The notes beneath the pieces were generated by a model. It was given only the letters and a program-made list of their open reading frames with translations, did not search any database and was not told the DNA's origin. The translations under genes and the position numbers were made by a program. Shown here one piece after another: positions 46,012-55,664 of a stretch of 64,000 bases of DNA; positions within the stretch are counted from its first letter, which is position 1, and each line of letters opens with the position of its first letter. Source of the DNA: Notospermus geniculatus (Eukaryota > Nemertea > Pilidiophora > Heteronemertea > Lineidae); contig NMRB01001665.1 in NCBI GenBank assembly GCA_002633025.1, positions 77,535 to 141,534 of the forward strand, given 5' to 3'.

Positions 46012-46599
46012 GTACTAGTCTCGCGCAACTACACCTACTGTCCAGTGCCCAGGTGAAACTATCCGACCTCTGCGAAGGAGACTGGGTGTGTGCAGTCGAG
46101 TTTCATTGAGCGAGACTTCCGCAAGGCGTGCGAACATGTGGATGGGATCGGGCATGTGGGCAATCGCCGCCGCCGCCAAATTTTCCCGCGAAAAAATGTA
46201 ATTGCAAAAAGATAGTTTATTGGAGCGGCGGGCGGGAAAAAAATAAAATATTTTTTTTATTTTTTTTCTGTTTTGGCAAGATTTCTGAGCGGCGGACACA
46301 GAGAACTCGAAAAAAATGTGTGATTTTATTTTTTTCTTATTGCGCCCATTTTCCCTAGCGGCGGGTCCGCGAACCAACCAATAAAAAAAGTGCGGCCTTA
46401 ATTTTTGCTTTGTCCTCTTGGGCTTAGACGTAGGAAAGTTGTACGCGTGTGATTATCCTGCGGGTAAATGCCTCTGGTGAAGCACCATACAGACATCAGA
46501 CAATAGTTTTGTAGGCCTTTAACCTGTGTAATGCAGAATTTGTACGCTGATTAGGCTAAACACCCTTTATGAATACGGCCCTTAGATTTCAAATTGCTC

Positions 46600-47460
46600 C
46601 ATAACTTGTGAACCCTTTGGTCAATCAACTTCACATTTTAGAGGTATAGTGATATGGGTCAGGGAGTGCACCATATCAATTTAGGTGTGCTCCAACTTCA
46701 AAAATGGCCGCCTGGTGGCCGTCTTGGGTTTTGCATTCTGCTCCATTAATTGAGTACGCTGGGTCAACCAACTTCATATTTTAGAGCCATAGTGATGGGT
46801 CAGAGGGAGCACCACATCAATTTTAGGTCTGCTCCAACTTCCAGTATGGCTGCTTGGGAGCCATCTTTGATTTTGCATTCTACTCCATAATTTGAGAATC
46901 GCTTGGTGAATCAACTTCATATTTTAGAAAGCATAGTGATATGGGTCAGAGGGTGCACCATATCAATTTTAGGTCTGCTCCAACTTCCAACATGGCCGCC
47001 TGAGGGCCATCGTGGACTTTGCATTCTATTCTATTACTTGAAAACTGCTGGGTCAATCAACTTCATACTTTAGAGGAATAGTGATATGGGTCATAAGGTG
47101 CACATATCAATTTAGGTGTGCTCCAACTTCCAAAATGGCCGCCTGGTGGTCATCTTGCATTTTGCAGTCTGCTCCAAAATTTTAGAACTGCTTGGTCAAC
47201 CAACTTCATATTTTGGAGGCATTGGGTTATGGGTCAGATGGTCACCATATCAATTTTAGGTCTACTCCAACGTCCAATATGGCCGCCTGGTGGCCATCTT
47301 GGATTTTGCATTCTGCTTCATGACTTGCGAACCGCTTGGTGAATCACCTTCATATTTTAGAGGTACAGTGATATGGCCCAGAGGGTGCACCATATCAATT
47401 TCGGGCGTGGTCCAACTTCCAATAAGGCCGGTAGTTGCCCCATCTCTGATATTGCGTTCC
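46600..47460. repeat. 144-bp tandem array, six units, GGCCGCCTGGTGGCC core
   Basis: Cores at about 46704, 46845, 46990, 47134, 47278 and 47422, spaced about 144 bp. Each unit contains AACTTCATATTTTAGAGG, then AGTGATATGGGTCAGAGGGT, then GCACCATATCAATTTTAGGT and GCTCCAACTTCCAAAATGGC. Overlapping open frames are repeat artefacts. The 47470-48295 stretch beyond has no supported gene. Confidence 0.9.
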
Positions 47461-48296
47461 GCTCCATAACCTGCGAATCACTCGGGCCGTCAATTTGGTC
47501 TTATCTGTGAAACTACTCACATCCCCCACTATAACCTTATATTGCTTTTTCACCATTGAAAGGTGAAGTATTTGTACTCGTCTCTCTTGTCCCTGTGTCA
47601 ACCTGTAGTGTTGGCAGGTGATTGTCAATGTCAGCTGAGCGCCAGGTCCATGGGCCTCTTGTTTCAGTGTGTCCTGAAAACTGAACATTCATTATCACTA
47701 CTCACCACCGCGTTCAGCATGAATATCTTGTACTCCTAAGGAATAGATTGGGAATTGGTTATAGAAAAAACTAAGGTCAATTACCACTTCTATTATAATA
47801 TAACATAATGTCACGTGATGATCATGTAGTAGTTACTTTCTCCCATTGTTAAGAACAACCAAAAGCGATTTTATGATGGTGGGCAATCCTTGGGTCAGCT
47901 GGCTGTCACAACATGTTGTGTCTAACAAAAGAAATGAGAACGATGAGGCGGGTGGCCGAATCATCTTCTGCTGTTTACAACGTCATCTCTTTCTCCTCCT
48001 CCTTCGTCCTTGGAGGGCTTACAGATCGCCCACAGTTGGCCCTCCTGAGAAGAAACAGTCTACAAACTCTTACCTTGGAGAAGGGCCACCACAACAAAAA
48101 TTGCCAGCAAGTGGAAGGAAATCATGATGGCCGCATAAAACTGAAGACGGGTTAAATACAATGGATGTCTTTCTTTGGTCTTTGATTGGAAGACGATATC
48201 AACTCACTGAAAAATAAACATTTTAATTACAACCAATTTACATGCATCTACCCCGACCGCGGAATTGATTTCACACATTGGTTTCAAAAGGCAGCT

Positions 48297-48351
<55 letters not shown>

Positions 48352-48356
48352 NCCCG
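48297..48356. repeat. Long C homopolymer with one N
   Basis: More than 50 consecutive C residues with an undetermined base at about 48352. A similar G run flanks the N gap at 49007-49038. Length is unreliable. Confidence 0.9.
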
Positions 48357-49006
48357 ACCAGGCTAATTCTAACAAGGCACGTACCCCCTGCCGCGGCATG
48401 GCCTTCCCGATCACGACAATTCTAAACAACCGAAATTGTCATGTCCCGGGAAGACAATAAAGAACTTCACACCTTGTTAATGGTTGAGTAGGTCGCACGG
48501 ATTGTAAGTAATTAACGCCCGGATTACGCGCCATAAACTTCACTGAGTAGGTCGTTAAAACGTACTAGCTCGGATCAACACTTTTATACAAAAAAGCTAA
48601 TTTCGACCCCATTCCGGACGGTAATAATTCCGGATTGAAATAATAACGTGTTTTTAATTCTTTTAATTTCCTTACCTATTTTCGTGTACATGTTAACTTG
48701 AACCTAACCACTTTTTTATCTTCCGTGCAAGGCCTAGTTTCGAGGTGACAGCCCTTGAACGCCGGTGTAATGTATCCGAGTGTCTCCCATTCCTGCTGCC
48801 CGACCAAGCATTGGTAAACGGGATTATCTGTTTGTCAGTGCCTCCCCGGGCATTCACAAATGCCTAAGTCAGGTTTTAACTGCTCCCCCCCTCCCCGGGG
48901 CAACAGCAAACGAATACCCCCTCTCGATAATTTGTATGTTTGTGCACAGGCATCTCATACATGTGTTTGTACTTGTAGGGGTAGATGGTGGTGGGGCTAG
49001 TGGCGG

Positions 49007-49050
49007 NNNNNNNNNNNNNNNNNNNNNNNNNNNNNNNNGGGGGGGGGGGG
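49007..49050. other. Assembly gap flanked by a G homopolymer
   Basis: 32 Ns followed by about 12 Gs. Sequence across this point is missing; the open frames that span it have no meaning. Confidence 0.95.
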
Positions 49051-49369
49051 TAGGTTCTTGGTGACCGTAGGACTTTACTATACAAAAAGACACGGCATGC
49101 AACTGTTCATTCACCTCATTATTGATAAATGCAAAAAACGCAAAAAATCAATAAAAATCAGCATGAAATCTGCTCGCCGCATGCGATTTTTTTTCACACC
49201 CGCCGTCGCCTTCTTGTTTTCCATGGTTTCCAGCACCTGTACGACGTCATTGGTACACCTGTACGACGTCATTGTTGTTACTGTCGTTACAAAATAAACT
49301 ATAAATTGTAGGCCTCACTATAAGGGATTCATTAGGGCTGCGGATTAGCCCCCCAGCAGGGAGTTAGTC

Positions 49370-49508
49370 ATAGGATTAGCTCCCCCTGGGGGTTAGGAGT
49401 ACGGGTTAGGGTTTTCAGGGGTATGGGTAGGGTTATGGGGTAGGGTATGTGTATAGGAGTAGGGGTAGGCGGTAAGGGTAGGACTAGGATTAGGGTTAGG
49501 ATTAGAAA
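49370..49508. repeat. Degenerate TTAGGG-like interstitial repeat
   Basis: G-rich run with GGGTTAGGGTTTTCAGGGG, TAGGGTTATGGGGTAGGG and GATTAGGGTTAGGATTAG, at the edge of an AT-rich tract. Confidence 0.65.
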
Positions 49509-49593
49509 ATGGGCCTAGTAAATTACGTATGCTATACATATCAATACAGGTTTTCCGAATAACCCAAAATAAAATTCCATGACGAAGCATGTA

Positions 49594-49692
49594 GCCTCGG
49601 TAGCGTAGTGGTTAGAGCGTAGGTCCATTTAGGTTGAGCTAGCTAGGTATGTGGATATGCCCTAGTTCGAACCTTCCAGACGGCATAATGCA
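49594..49692 (+). mobile_element. tRNA-like sequence, SINE head or tRNA pseudogene
   Basis: GCCTCGGTAGCGTAGTGGTT + AGAGCG is a good A-box region and TAGTTCGAACC a good B box 45 bp later, with a long variable region. The acceptor ends do not pair well. Confidence 0.5.
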
Positions 49693-49985
49693 CTCTTTAT
49701 CATTCGCAGTTTTACATTTCCTTCATCTTCCAACATTTTTGTCCTATTTTCAGTCTAAATAAGCTGTCAGGAAACGTGATTTTTGTCGCAACATGATCGT
49801 GAACACACTGTAAAAAAATGGCTTGAAATTTACTGCCATTTTCGGTAAAATATGTTACTTATTTGTCTGTAAAAACCGTTTTTTACAGAATCCTCAGTAA
49901 CATCACAAACAGTTCGGTGATTTTACACATCCCATCGTGAATTTCATATTTCTACAGAGAAATCTGTATTTATCATGGTTAATAT

Positions 49986-50594
49986 TAACCTGGTTCCTTG
50001 GGCGTCCGACGGTGGCGCTGGCTGACGATTCGTGTCGAAGCCCAGGTATCCGCAACTCAGACTACCTGCCGGAATTCCGGCAGGTGGTAAGCCGTTGATT
50101 CTAAGCGTCGATTAAACGTCGTGTAAATCAGGTTGATTGGGATATAAAAATTTTGTTATCATTAGCACGTTTTAGAATAGTTGTAACATTTCTAATAAAG
50201 TGGAAATTGAAATTTATAACTAACGATTAAGCTCTGACTAATTTTGGAGTGAATCGAGTGCCGGAATGAATCGCATACAGAGTCAAATTTCAAATTTAAA
50301 GATGGCGTCTTCGCTTTGGGCCAGTTCAGACATTAAAATCATGGAAAACTACAAGTATATCGACGATACATTTGAGTTATCCATTGCGAGTACATTTTCT
50401 ACAGACATTGTTGACAATGTGCAGCAGACAAGTCATTTCTGACAGGTAATACACACATATACATCTGTTTTGCACTTCGCTTTTGGACACGGCTTTCCCA
50501 GTGATGACGTCACTGCTATTTATAGACGGTTGTGGATACCTGGGCTCCTATAGGAATAGTAAGTGCCACCGACGGAGCCTAGGGAACCAGGTTA
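49986..50594. mobile_element. 609-bp fold-back element with 9-bp duplication
   Basis: TAACCTGGTTCCTTGGGC with GGTGGC inside faces GCCACCGACGGAGCCTAGGG + AACCAGGTTA. GGTTAATAT is repeated exactly at 49977-49985 and 50595-50603. A 9-bp duplication suits Mutator-like (MULE) insertion. A GATACCTGGG / CCCAGGTATC inner pair is also present. Confidence 0.8.
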
Positions 50595-50788
50595 GGTTAA
50601 TATCGGCTAATTACAGACAATACCGTCAAATTTCATGATTTCTCAGTAAAAATACAGACTCCGGACGGTAATCATCACATCCGGGCATTCATTGCTGCGG
50701 CCATTTTACGAACAACGGTAGATGACATAGACGCCTAAATTAATAATCCATTGACATCGTCACAATGATGAGCTTAACTCACAATCTC

Positions 50789-50857
50789 GTGCCCAGAGAT
50801 TCGTTACGCTCGGGCCGAGGTTGTAGGTCGCTCCACTAATCTCTGGAGACGGCTAGC
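50789..50857 (+). repeat. Conserved 70-bp hairpin unit (copy 2 of 3)
   Basis: CCCAGAGATTCGTTACGCTC then GGTTGTAGGTCGCTCCACTA then ATCTCTGGAGACGG; same unit as 22388-22456. Confidence 0.75.
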
Positions 50858-51024
50858 CATTTCACGCCTTAGGTGTGATTTTCGGTATCGTGCAATTTTA
50901 GACCGGATTTTAACCACAAATGCACTGAAATGACTTGAGATGACTTGAGTATAAAATGTACACACAAAAATGTCCTTAGAAAGGTTTTTTCGAGGGATCT
51001 GTTGTATTTATTGAGGAAAATCCA

Positions 51025-51292
51025 TAGTTTGGTTCCCGAACCCACCGCTAGGGCCAAAAGGGTTCGGTATCGGCCTCGTTTGACCTTGACCTCACACACA
51101 GAATTCTGTGTGTCTGACGTCACAGAGGATAGACTGGTTCCTGGTTCCAACATACCGAGAGCTATGTTGGGATCGCGCACCAGTCTATCTTCTGTGACGT
51201 CAGACACACAGAATTCTGTGTGTGAGGTCAAGGTCAAACGAGGCCGATACCGAACCCTTTTGGCCCTAGCGGTGGGTTCGGGAACCAAACTA
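51025..51292. mobile_element. 268-bp near-perfect fold-back element with 9-bp duplication
   Basis: TAGTTTGGTTCCCGAACCCA begins it and TGGGTTCGGGAACCAAACTA ends it. The arms of about 115 bp are almost identical, each with GAATTC, a TGACGTCA site and AAGGTCAA. GAAAATCCA is duplicated at 51016-51024 and 51293-51301. Because the arms match, both strands show the same open frame; it is not a gene. MULE-type insertion is likely. A partial relative (GGTTCCCGAAGCCACCGCTG) starts at 51379. Confidence 0.9.
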
Positions 51293-51403
51293 GAAAATCC
51301 ACAGCAGTACTTGGCGCACTGTATAAACTTGGAGTGAAGCGGTATGCGCAGTGTGTAACGCATTTGCCTTGCATTTTGGTTCCCGAAGCCACCGCTGGGG
51401 CTT

Positions 51404-51468
51404 AGCCGTCTCCAGAGATTAGTGTAGCGACCATCAACCTCGGCCGAGCGTAACTAATCTCTGGGTAT
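51404..51468 (-). repeat. Conserved 70-bp hairpin unit (copy 3 of 3)
   Basis: Reverse complement of the 22388 and 50789 units: CCGTCTCCAGAGATTAGT...AACTAATCTCTGGG. Confidence 0.75.
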
Positions 51469-52397
51469 GAGATTGCTTAACTCATTCTAAAACTGCACAT
51501 ACAAAATGACGGGATATTGAAGACAATGTCTTCACCAACCGCCTAGTGTAAGCTGTAGCACTCCAATTAATGGTGCATCTCCAGTCCAGCGTGGCTGGTG
51601 GTATGCATGAAAGCATGCATTGCTCTGTGCAGAGCGGGGAGTGACAAACTGCATCGCCTGCATGGCGCTCATCGCCTTCATGACATTGAGCTCTGTGTAC
51701 ACAGGGGCTTGAGGCATGCATTGTAGGAGATCAGGGGTTGTTGCCGGAGCACATACCCCGGTAATAACCCCCCCCCCCCCATAATGCTCCGGTCTACTAA
51801 CGTACAGTTGGCTACTATGCAAAGGTTTTGGGACGCCATCGTAAATCCTACATTCATTTCCCTTTATACCTGCATTAACCCTTTCTGTCCTCAAATCTCT
51901 GTATCCAATGCTATTGATATTTCTGTCTGTTTATGACATGTATGAGAAGATATCCATCCACGTACTCTACCTTCACACAGAGTTTGGTTGGAATACTGCA
52001 AGTACTTTGTCTCAAGTGGTTCTTTTTTCTTTCCTCCTAAAACGGGTCAACAGGCCCAAAAATAACCGTACCAAACTTGGACTGAGGTCGAGCAGATGGA
52101 TATCCTCTCAAAAACAGACAGAAATATCAATAGCACTGGGTACAGTGATTTGATGACAGAAAGGGTTAATGAAGGTTACGGGAAATGAATGTAGGCCTAC
52201 GATAGTTCTAAGCCTACTCCTCTAATTTAACTTTGCAAGATCTACGCATATGTGTCATTTATATGATGTGAATAACTCGTGTAAATGACAGTAACAAATC
52301 AAAATTTTTGTGACGTGAATGTTCACCAAAATCGTGTTGATAGCTTCCAACTTACTGATTCCATTTGATGTTCTGTTGAGTCGCTTCTAGTGACTTG

Positions 52398-52506
52398 AGG
52401 CCTGTTTCATAAAGTTACTTTAAGCTAATGGTGCCTTTAACCAAATGGAAAATGCATTGTAGTTAATTGTATCATTAGCGTAAAGTCACCTTTTGAAACA
52501 GGCCCC
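52398..52506. mobile_element. Hairpin MITE, GAGGCCTGTTTCATAAAG ends
   Basis: GGCCTGTTTCATAAAGTTAC + TTTA faces TAAAGTCACCTTTTGAAACA + GGCCCC. Harbinger-like termini; about 109 bp. Confidence 0.75.
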
Positions 52507-52774
52507 TGGTTTCAGATTGAGACAGATACAATGTTGGCAGAGATGGAAAAATCTGTGTCAATGGAATAATTGTTATTGTTACAAATAAAAGAGGAATACA
52601 GAAATTTCTGTGAATTTCTGTAAAAATACAGAAATTCTCTGTGCAGCAGAGATGCCAGAAGGTATCTGTACTGTCTGTAACTACAGATCTGTCTGTTATT
52701 TTGTGTCTGTGACTTTACTGGATACTCTGTAAAGTGTCTACATACCGTTCCGCAATTTTACATGACTGTCTGTA

Positions 52775-52930
52775 TAGAGTGTTTGCACCGGTGGCCATGT
52801 TGGAGGTATGAACAAAAGAATTTGTCGCCAGTCACGGTCTACGGAGATTAACTTCGATTGTTTTGGAAGTCTGTTCTTTTGTTGTATGCCTCCAACATGG
52901 CCGCTGTGACGTCACGTGCAAACACTCTAT
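52775..52930. mobile_element. Hairpin MITE, TAGAGTGTTTGCAC ends
   Basis: TAGAGTGTTTGCACCGGTGG + CCATGTTGGAGG faces CCTCCAACATGGCC ... GTGCAAACACTCTA. Possible TA duplication. Confidence 0.8.
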
Positions 52931-53588
52931 ACTCCTACAGAAACTTATGTACCCAAAACTCTAAATTTAAACACGACCTGGAATTTTACAGATAGTTCTG
53001 CTAAAGATTACAGACACGTCGGTACCTACAGAAACCGTCTGGCATCTCTGCTGCACATACTTTTTCTGTAATATTACAGAAATTTTTTTACAGTGCATAT
53101 TCTAAACTGAATGTGTCATATTTGGAAAAGATCTGGTGTGAAAAATACTCCATCTCGGAGTAGCGCCGAATGAATAAATGCGGCTTCCTGCTTGGCTGAA
53201 TGGTGAAATAACTTTGTGATATTCATTGTTGGATATCCAGCCAATAGATTTTAAATATTGGTCAATAATGAAAAAAAGACTATTTTAAACGTGAGAAAAA
53301 AAGAAGGCAGCAACCGTAAATACATGTAGAAGGGGGACAGTCACATACATTAAAGTTGTTATGTCGGTAATCCCCCTATGCTGAAAATACCCGGGGAGGC
53401 AATGAAAACGGCCGAAGGCTGTTTTTCATTGCTTTCCCTGGCATTGGCGTATAGGGGCAATAATATACATTACAATTATACAGTATAGGCTTGTTTCACC
53501 AAAAGTAAGAAGCTTTACTACGATATAACGGAAACCAAACATTTTAAATTGATAAGGTTAAGTAAACTCATTTTCTCCCACACTCACT

Positions 53589-53705
53589 GGCCCGTATTCT
53601 AGAAGCCTCCTTAACTCTAAGGTCCACTTTAAGCTTTTGTATTCCACCCTGCAAACAATAGCTAAAGGTCCACCTATGAGTAAGGAAGCTTCTGGAATAC
53701 GGCCC
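53589..53705. mobile_element. 117-bp Harbinger-like MITE
   Basis: GGCCCGTATTCTAGAAGCCT + CCTTAACTC faces GAAGCTTCTGGAATACGGCC. ACT is repeated at both edges (53586-53588 and 53706-53708). Its terminus recurs at 17092 (CCCCGTATTCTAGAAGCCTC) and 19040-19061. Confidence 0.8.
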
Positions 53706-53932
53706 ACTGGATCGGTCAAAATTAGGAGAACATCATTCGGGTAAATCGTTCCTTTGGGGCATCAGATCGTAAAAGTACGGGTATATACATGTATTCTCGT
53801 TTATGGTGGCATGAACACTTTTAGACAATTTGCAATATCTTTTTGCACAGGTAGTGAAATGCGTCATTTACATGTACACGTGTTATCGTACGATTATGCG
53901 ACATCATTGAATTGGACTCTAAGGGCCGTATG

Positions 53933-54071
53933 CACCAAACGAAGATTATCTTGAACTCAGGTTGCGCCGCAACTTTTCCACTGTTCAGGTTTGCCAGGGC
54001 ATGACATGGCAATGGAAAAGTACGGTGCAACCTTATAGTTCCAGATAATCTTCGCTTGATGCATACAGCCC
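53933..54071. mobile_element. 139-bp Harbinger-like MITE, TAA duplication
   Basis: GGGCCGTATGCACCAAACGA + AGATTATC faces GATAATCTTCGCTTGATGCA + TACAGCCC. TAA at 53930-53932 and 54072-54074. Its GTATGCACCAA end resembles that of 41841-42551. Confidence 0.85.
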
Positions 54072-54074
54072 TAA

Positions 54075-54254
54075 GGCTAAAGCTAGGCGCACATGTATGC
54101 AGTTCGTGCTCCGGTGCGGCAATGGTAGGGGCGTTTTAAAAGTTGACTGACCCAATGCTGCTCGTCTCATCATTCAGCCGGGTCAGGCGACTTTACAAAC
54201 ACCCCTACCGTTGCCGCACGGGAGCACGAACCGCATATACATGTGCGCCTAGCC
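54075..54254. mobile_element. 180-bp hairpin MITE abutting its neighbour
   Basis: AGGCGCACATGTATGCAGTT + CGTGCTCC faces GGAGCACGAACCGCATATAC + ATGTGCGCCTAGCC. Its left TAA is the right TAA of the previous element; the second TAA is at 54255-54257. Confidence 0.8.
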
Positions 54255-54257
54255 TAA

Positions 54258-54375
54258 GAATTCATTCACGGGAACTTCTAGCGTGCGACGCCGCAGCCAT
54301 TGCTTGTTTCCGCGGCGTTGGTCATGGACAAAGGATGCGGCATCGCACCGCTCGAAATTCGCATGAATGGATTCT
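54258..54375. mobile_element. 118-bp hairpin MITE, third in a row
   Basis: GAATTCATTCACGGGAACTT + CTAGCGTGCGACGCCGCA faces GATGCGGCATCGCACCGCTC + GAAATTCGCATGAATGGATTC. Imperfect but extends over both arms. Confidence 0.7.
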
Positions 54376-54383
54376 TAGCTTAA

Positions 54384-54535
54384 AGCCAGGCGCGCATGTG
54401 CGGCAAATCTCGATGCGGCAGGGGTGTTGTGTAAAGTCGACTGACCCGGATAAATGACGAGTCGACAGTGTTGGGTCAGTCAACTTTAAAAAAAACCCTA
54501 CCGCATCGAGATTTGCCGCACATGTGCGCCTAGCT
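54384..54535. mobile_element. 152-bp hairpin MITE, fourth in a row
   Basis: GCGCGCATGTGCGGCAAATC + TCGATGCGG faces CCGCATCGAGATTTGCCGCA + CATGTGCGCC. TAA at 54381-54383 and 54536-54538. Confidence 0.8.
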
Positions 54536-54622
54536 TAAGAGAGAGCCTTAATCCTGTAACAAACAATACAGGGCAGCATCAAGAAGACGGAGGTGAGGTT
54601 CTATCGCACCGATATGAAAATA

Positions 54623-54813
54623 CAGCGGAACCTGTCTACTTGAACACTCTCACGGAGAATTTCAAAAGTGTTCATTGTCAGGAGGTGTTCAATGTACCAA
54701 GGGTCACCGTACTTGGTGATACTTTACTGTTAGATCTGGCGGGGAATTTCAAAAGTGTTCAAAGTAGGCAGTTGTTCAAAGTACCAAGGTGTTCAATGTG
54801 GCAGGTTCCACTG
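54623..54813. mobile_element. 191-bp pogo-like MITE, TA duplication
   Basis: CAGCGGAACCTGTCTACTTG faces CAATGTGGCAGGTTCCACTG; TA at 54621-54622 and 54814-54815. GTGTTCAAAGTA repeats occur inside. Confidence 0.85.
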
Positions 54814-55664
54814 TAATGGTCACTAATGAAAATAATGCTAAACAAATATCTCCTAATTTAATCATGTTGAATCACTCACCTCGCACTTCGTACGGAATCA
54901 CAAGCTAGGAGGCCTGTCGAATGCAAGAACGTTGCACGTGTATCCTCTGTGTTAAGAAGGCTGACCCTAACAATGAGCTTTCCCATCAGCCAATCATTCT
55001 ACTCCTTAGTAAGTAACAGGTGTTCTGATTGGTTCCAATGATCTTGCACTCGACAATGGTGCTAGAGACACAATACGAAACCAATTGATGTTCAAGGAAT
55101 ATGAGAAATTCGTGAAATGAAACAATTTTCATACCACATGTATCATGTTTATATACAATGAAGGGAAACCCCTGGGACTTCAGTGTTTATAGGAACCAAC
55201 TACGTGTAGACATTAGTATTATGGTACACGTGATGTAATTCAGTTTTTCAGCATCATAATTATTTCAGTTGGATTATTTAGATATAATCACCTCCACAAA
55301 AGGCGGATTCAGATCCAATGGTTAGAACCAGATGACGCATACTGGCTAAGTCTTTAATACCAGCAAAACCGACTACAAATATATATGTACCTTGCTATTT
55401 TAATTAAATTCAGTCTACCGTTTTGTTGTCCGTGAGTTGGCAAACAGAGTTTTCGAGCACTGCACACACACAGCATGGACAGGCTTACTTGCCCAAAGTT
55501 TTTCCAGATGTCAACTACCGGTATAGAAAAAGTGTTTGCGAGAATGGATCACTGACCAGATTGGGTATTTGTAAAGTAAGAAACGAAACAAAACCAGAAT
55601 TATAAAATGCCTTGGTATCTCGTGCGTATGTTTCAAAATGGATAATGCGCGCATTAGCCTCATT

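Larger units (their letters stand above)
38554..46397 (-). mobile_element. 7.84-kb DNA transposon, TTA duplication, carries a DDE-type gene
   Basis: Left end GGCCGCACTTTTTTTATAAG then TTGGTTCACGG; right end CCGCGAACCAACCAATAAAA then AAAGTGCGGCC. They are inverted over about 33 bp with few mismatches. TTA flanks both ends (38551-38553 and 46398-46400). Beyond the TIRs lie further GCGGCGG and AATAAAATATTTT subterminal blocks. The only large gene inside runs the full length on the minus strand. The superfamily could not be named from the protein. Confidence 0.75.
38336..46581. mobile_element. Outer palindromic element split by the transposase transposon
   Basis: The arms 38336-38540 and about 46400-46581 are inverted copies about 200 bp long. 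They begin GGGCCATATTCATAAAGGGT and share AGCCTAATCAGCGTACAAAT and TCTGCATTACACAGGTTAAA. TTA flanks the outside (38333-38335 and 46582-46584). GGGCC termini with a 3-bp TTA duplication fit PIF/Harbinger-type MITEs. The 38554-46397 transposon sits in the loop. Confidence 0.8.
49807..53097. mobile_element. Possible 3.3-kb CACTG-ended element containing nested fold-backs
   Basis: CACTGTAAAAAAATGG at the left and AAATTTTTTTACAGTG at the right are inverted, and TTTTACAG/CTGTAAAA motifs crowd both subterminal regions, as in CACTA/EnSpm elements. No clear 3-bp duplication is visible, and the two ends could belong to separate insertions. Three fold-backs lie inside. Confidence 0.4.

Noticed and set aside
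48180-48460. Proline-rich open frame
   Set aside because: It is translation of the poly-C tract containing an N.
48780-49114. Open frames across the N gap
   Set aside because: They contain undetermined sequence.
50869-51363. Long open frames on both strands reading the same SLVPEPTARAKRVRYRPRL peptide
   Set aside because: The fold-back arms are near-identical, so both strands give the same translation; this reflects the palindrome, not a gene.
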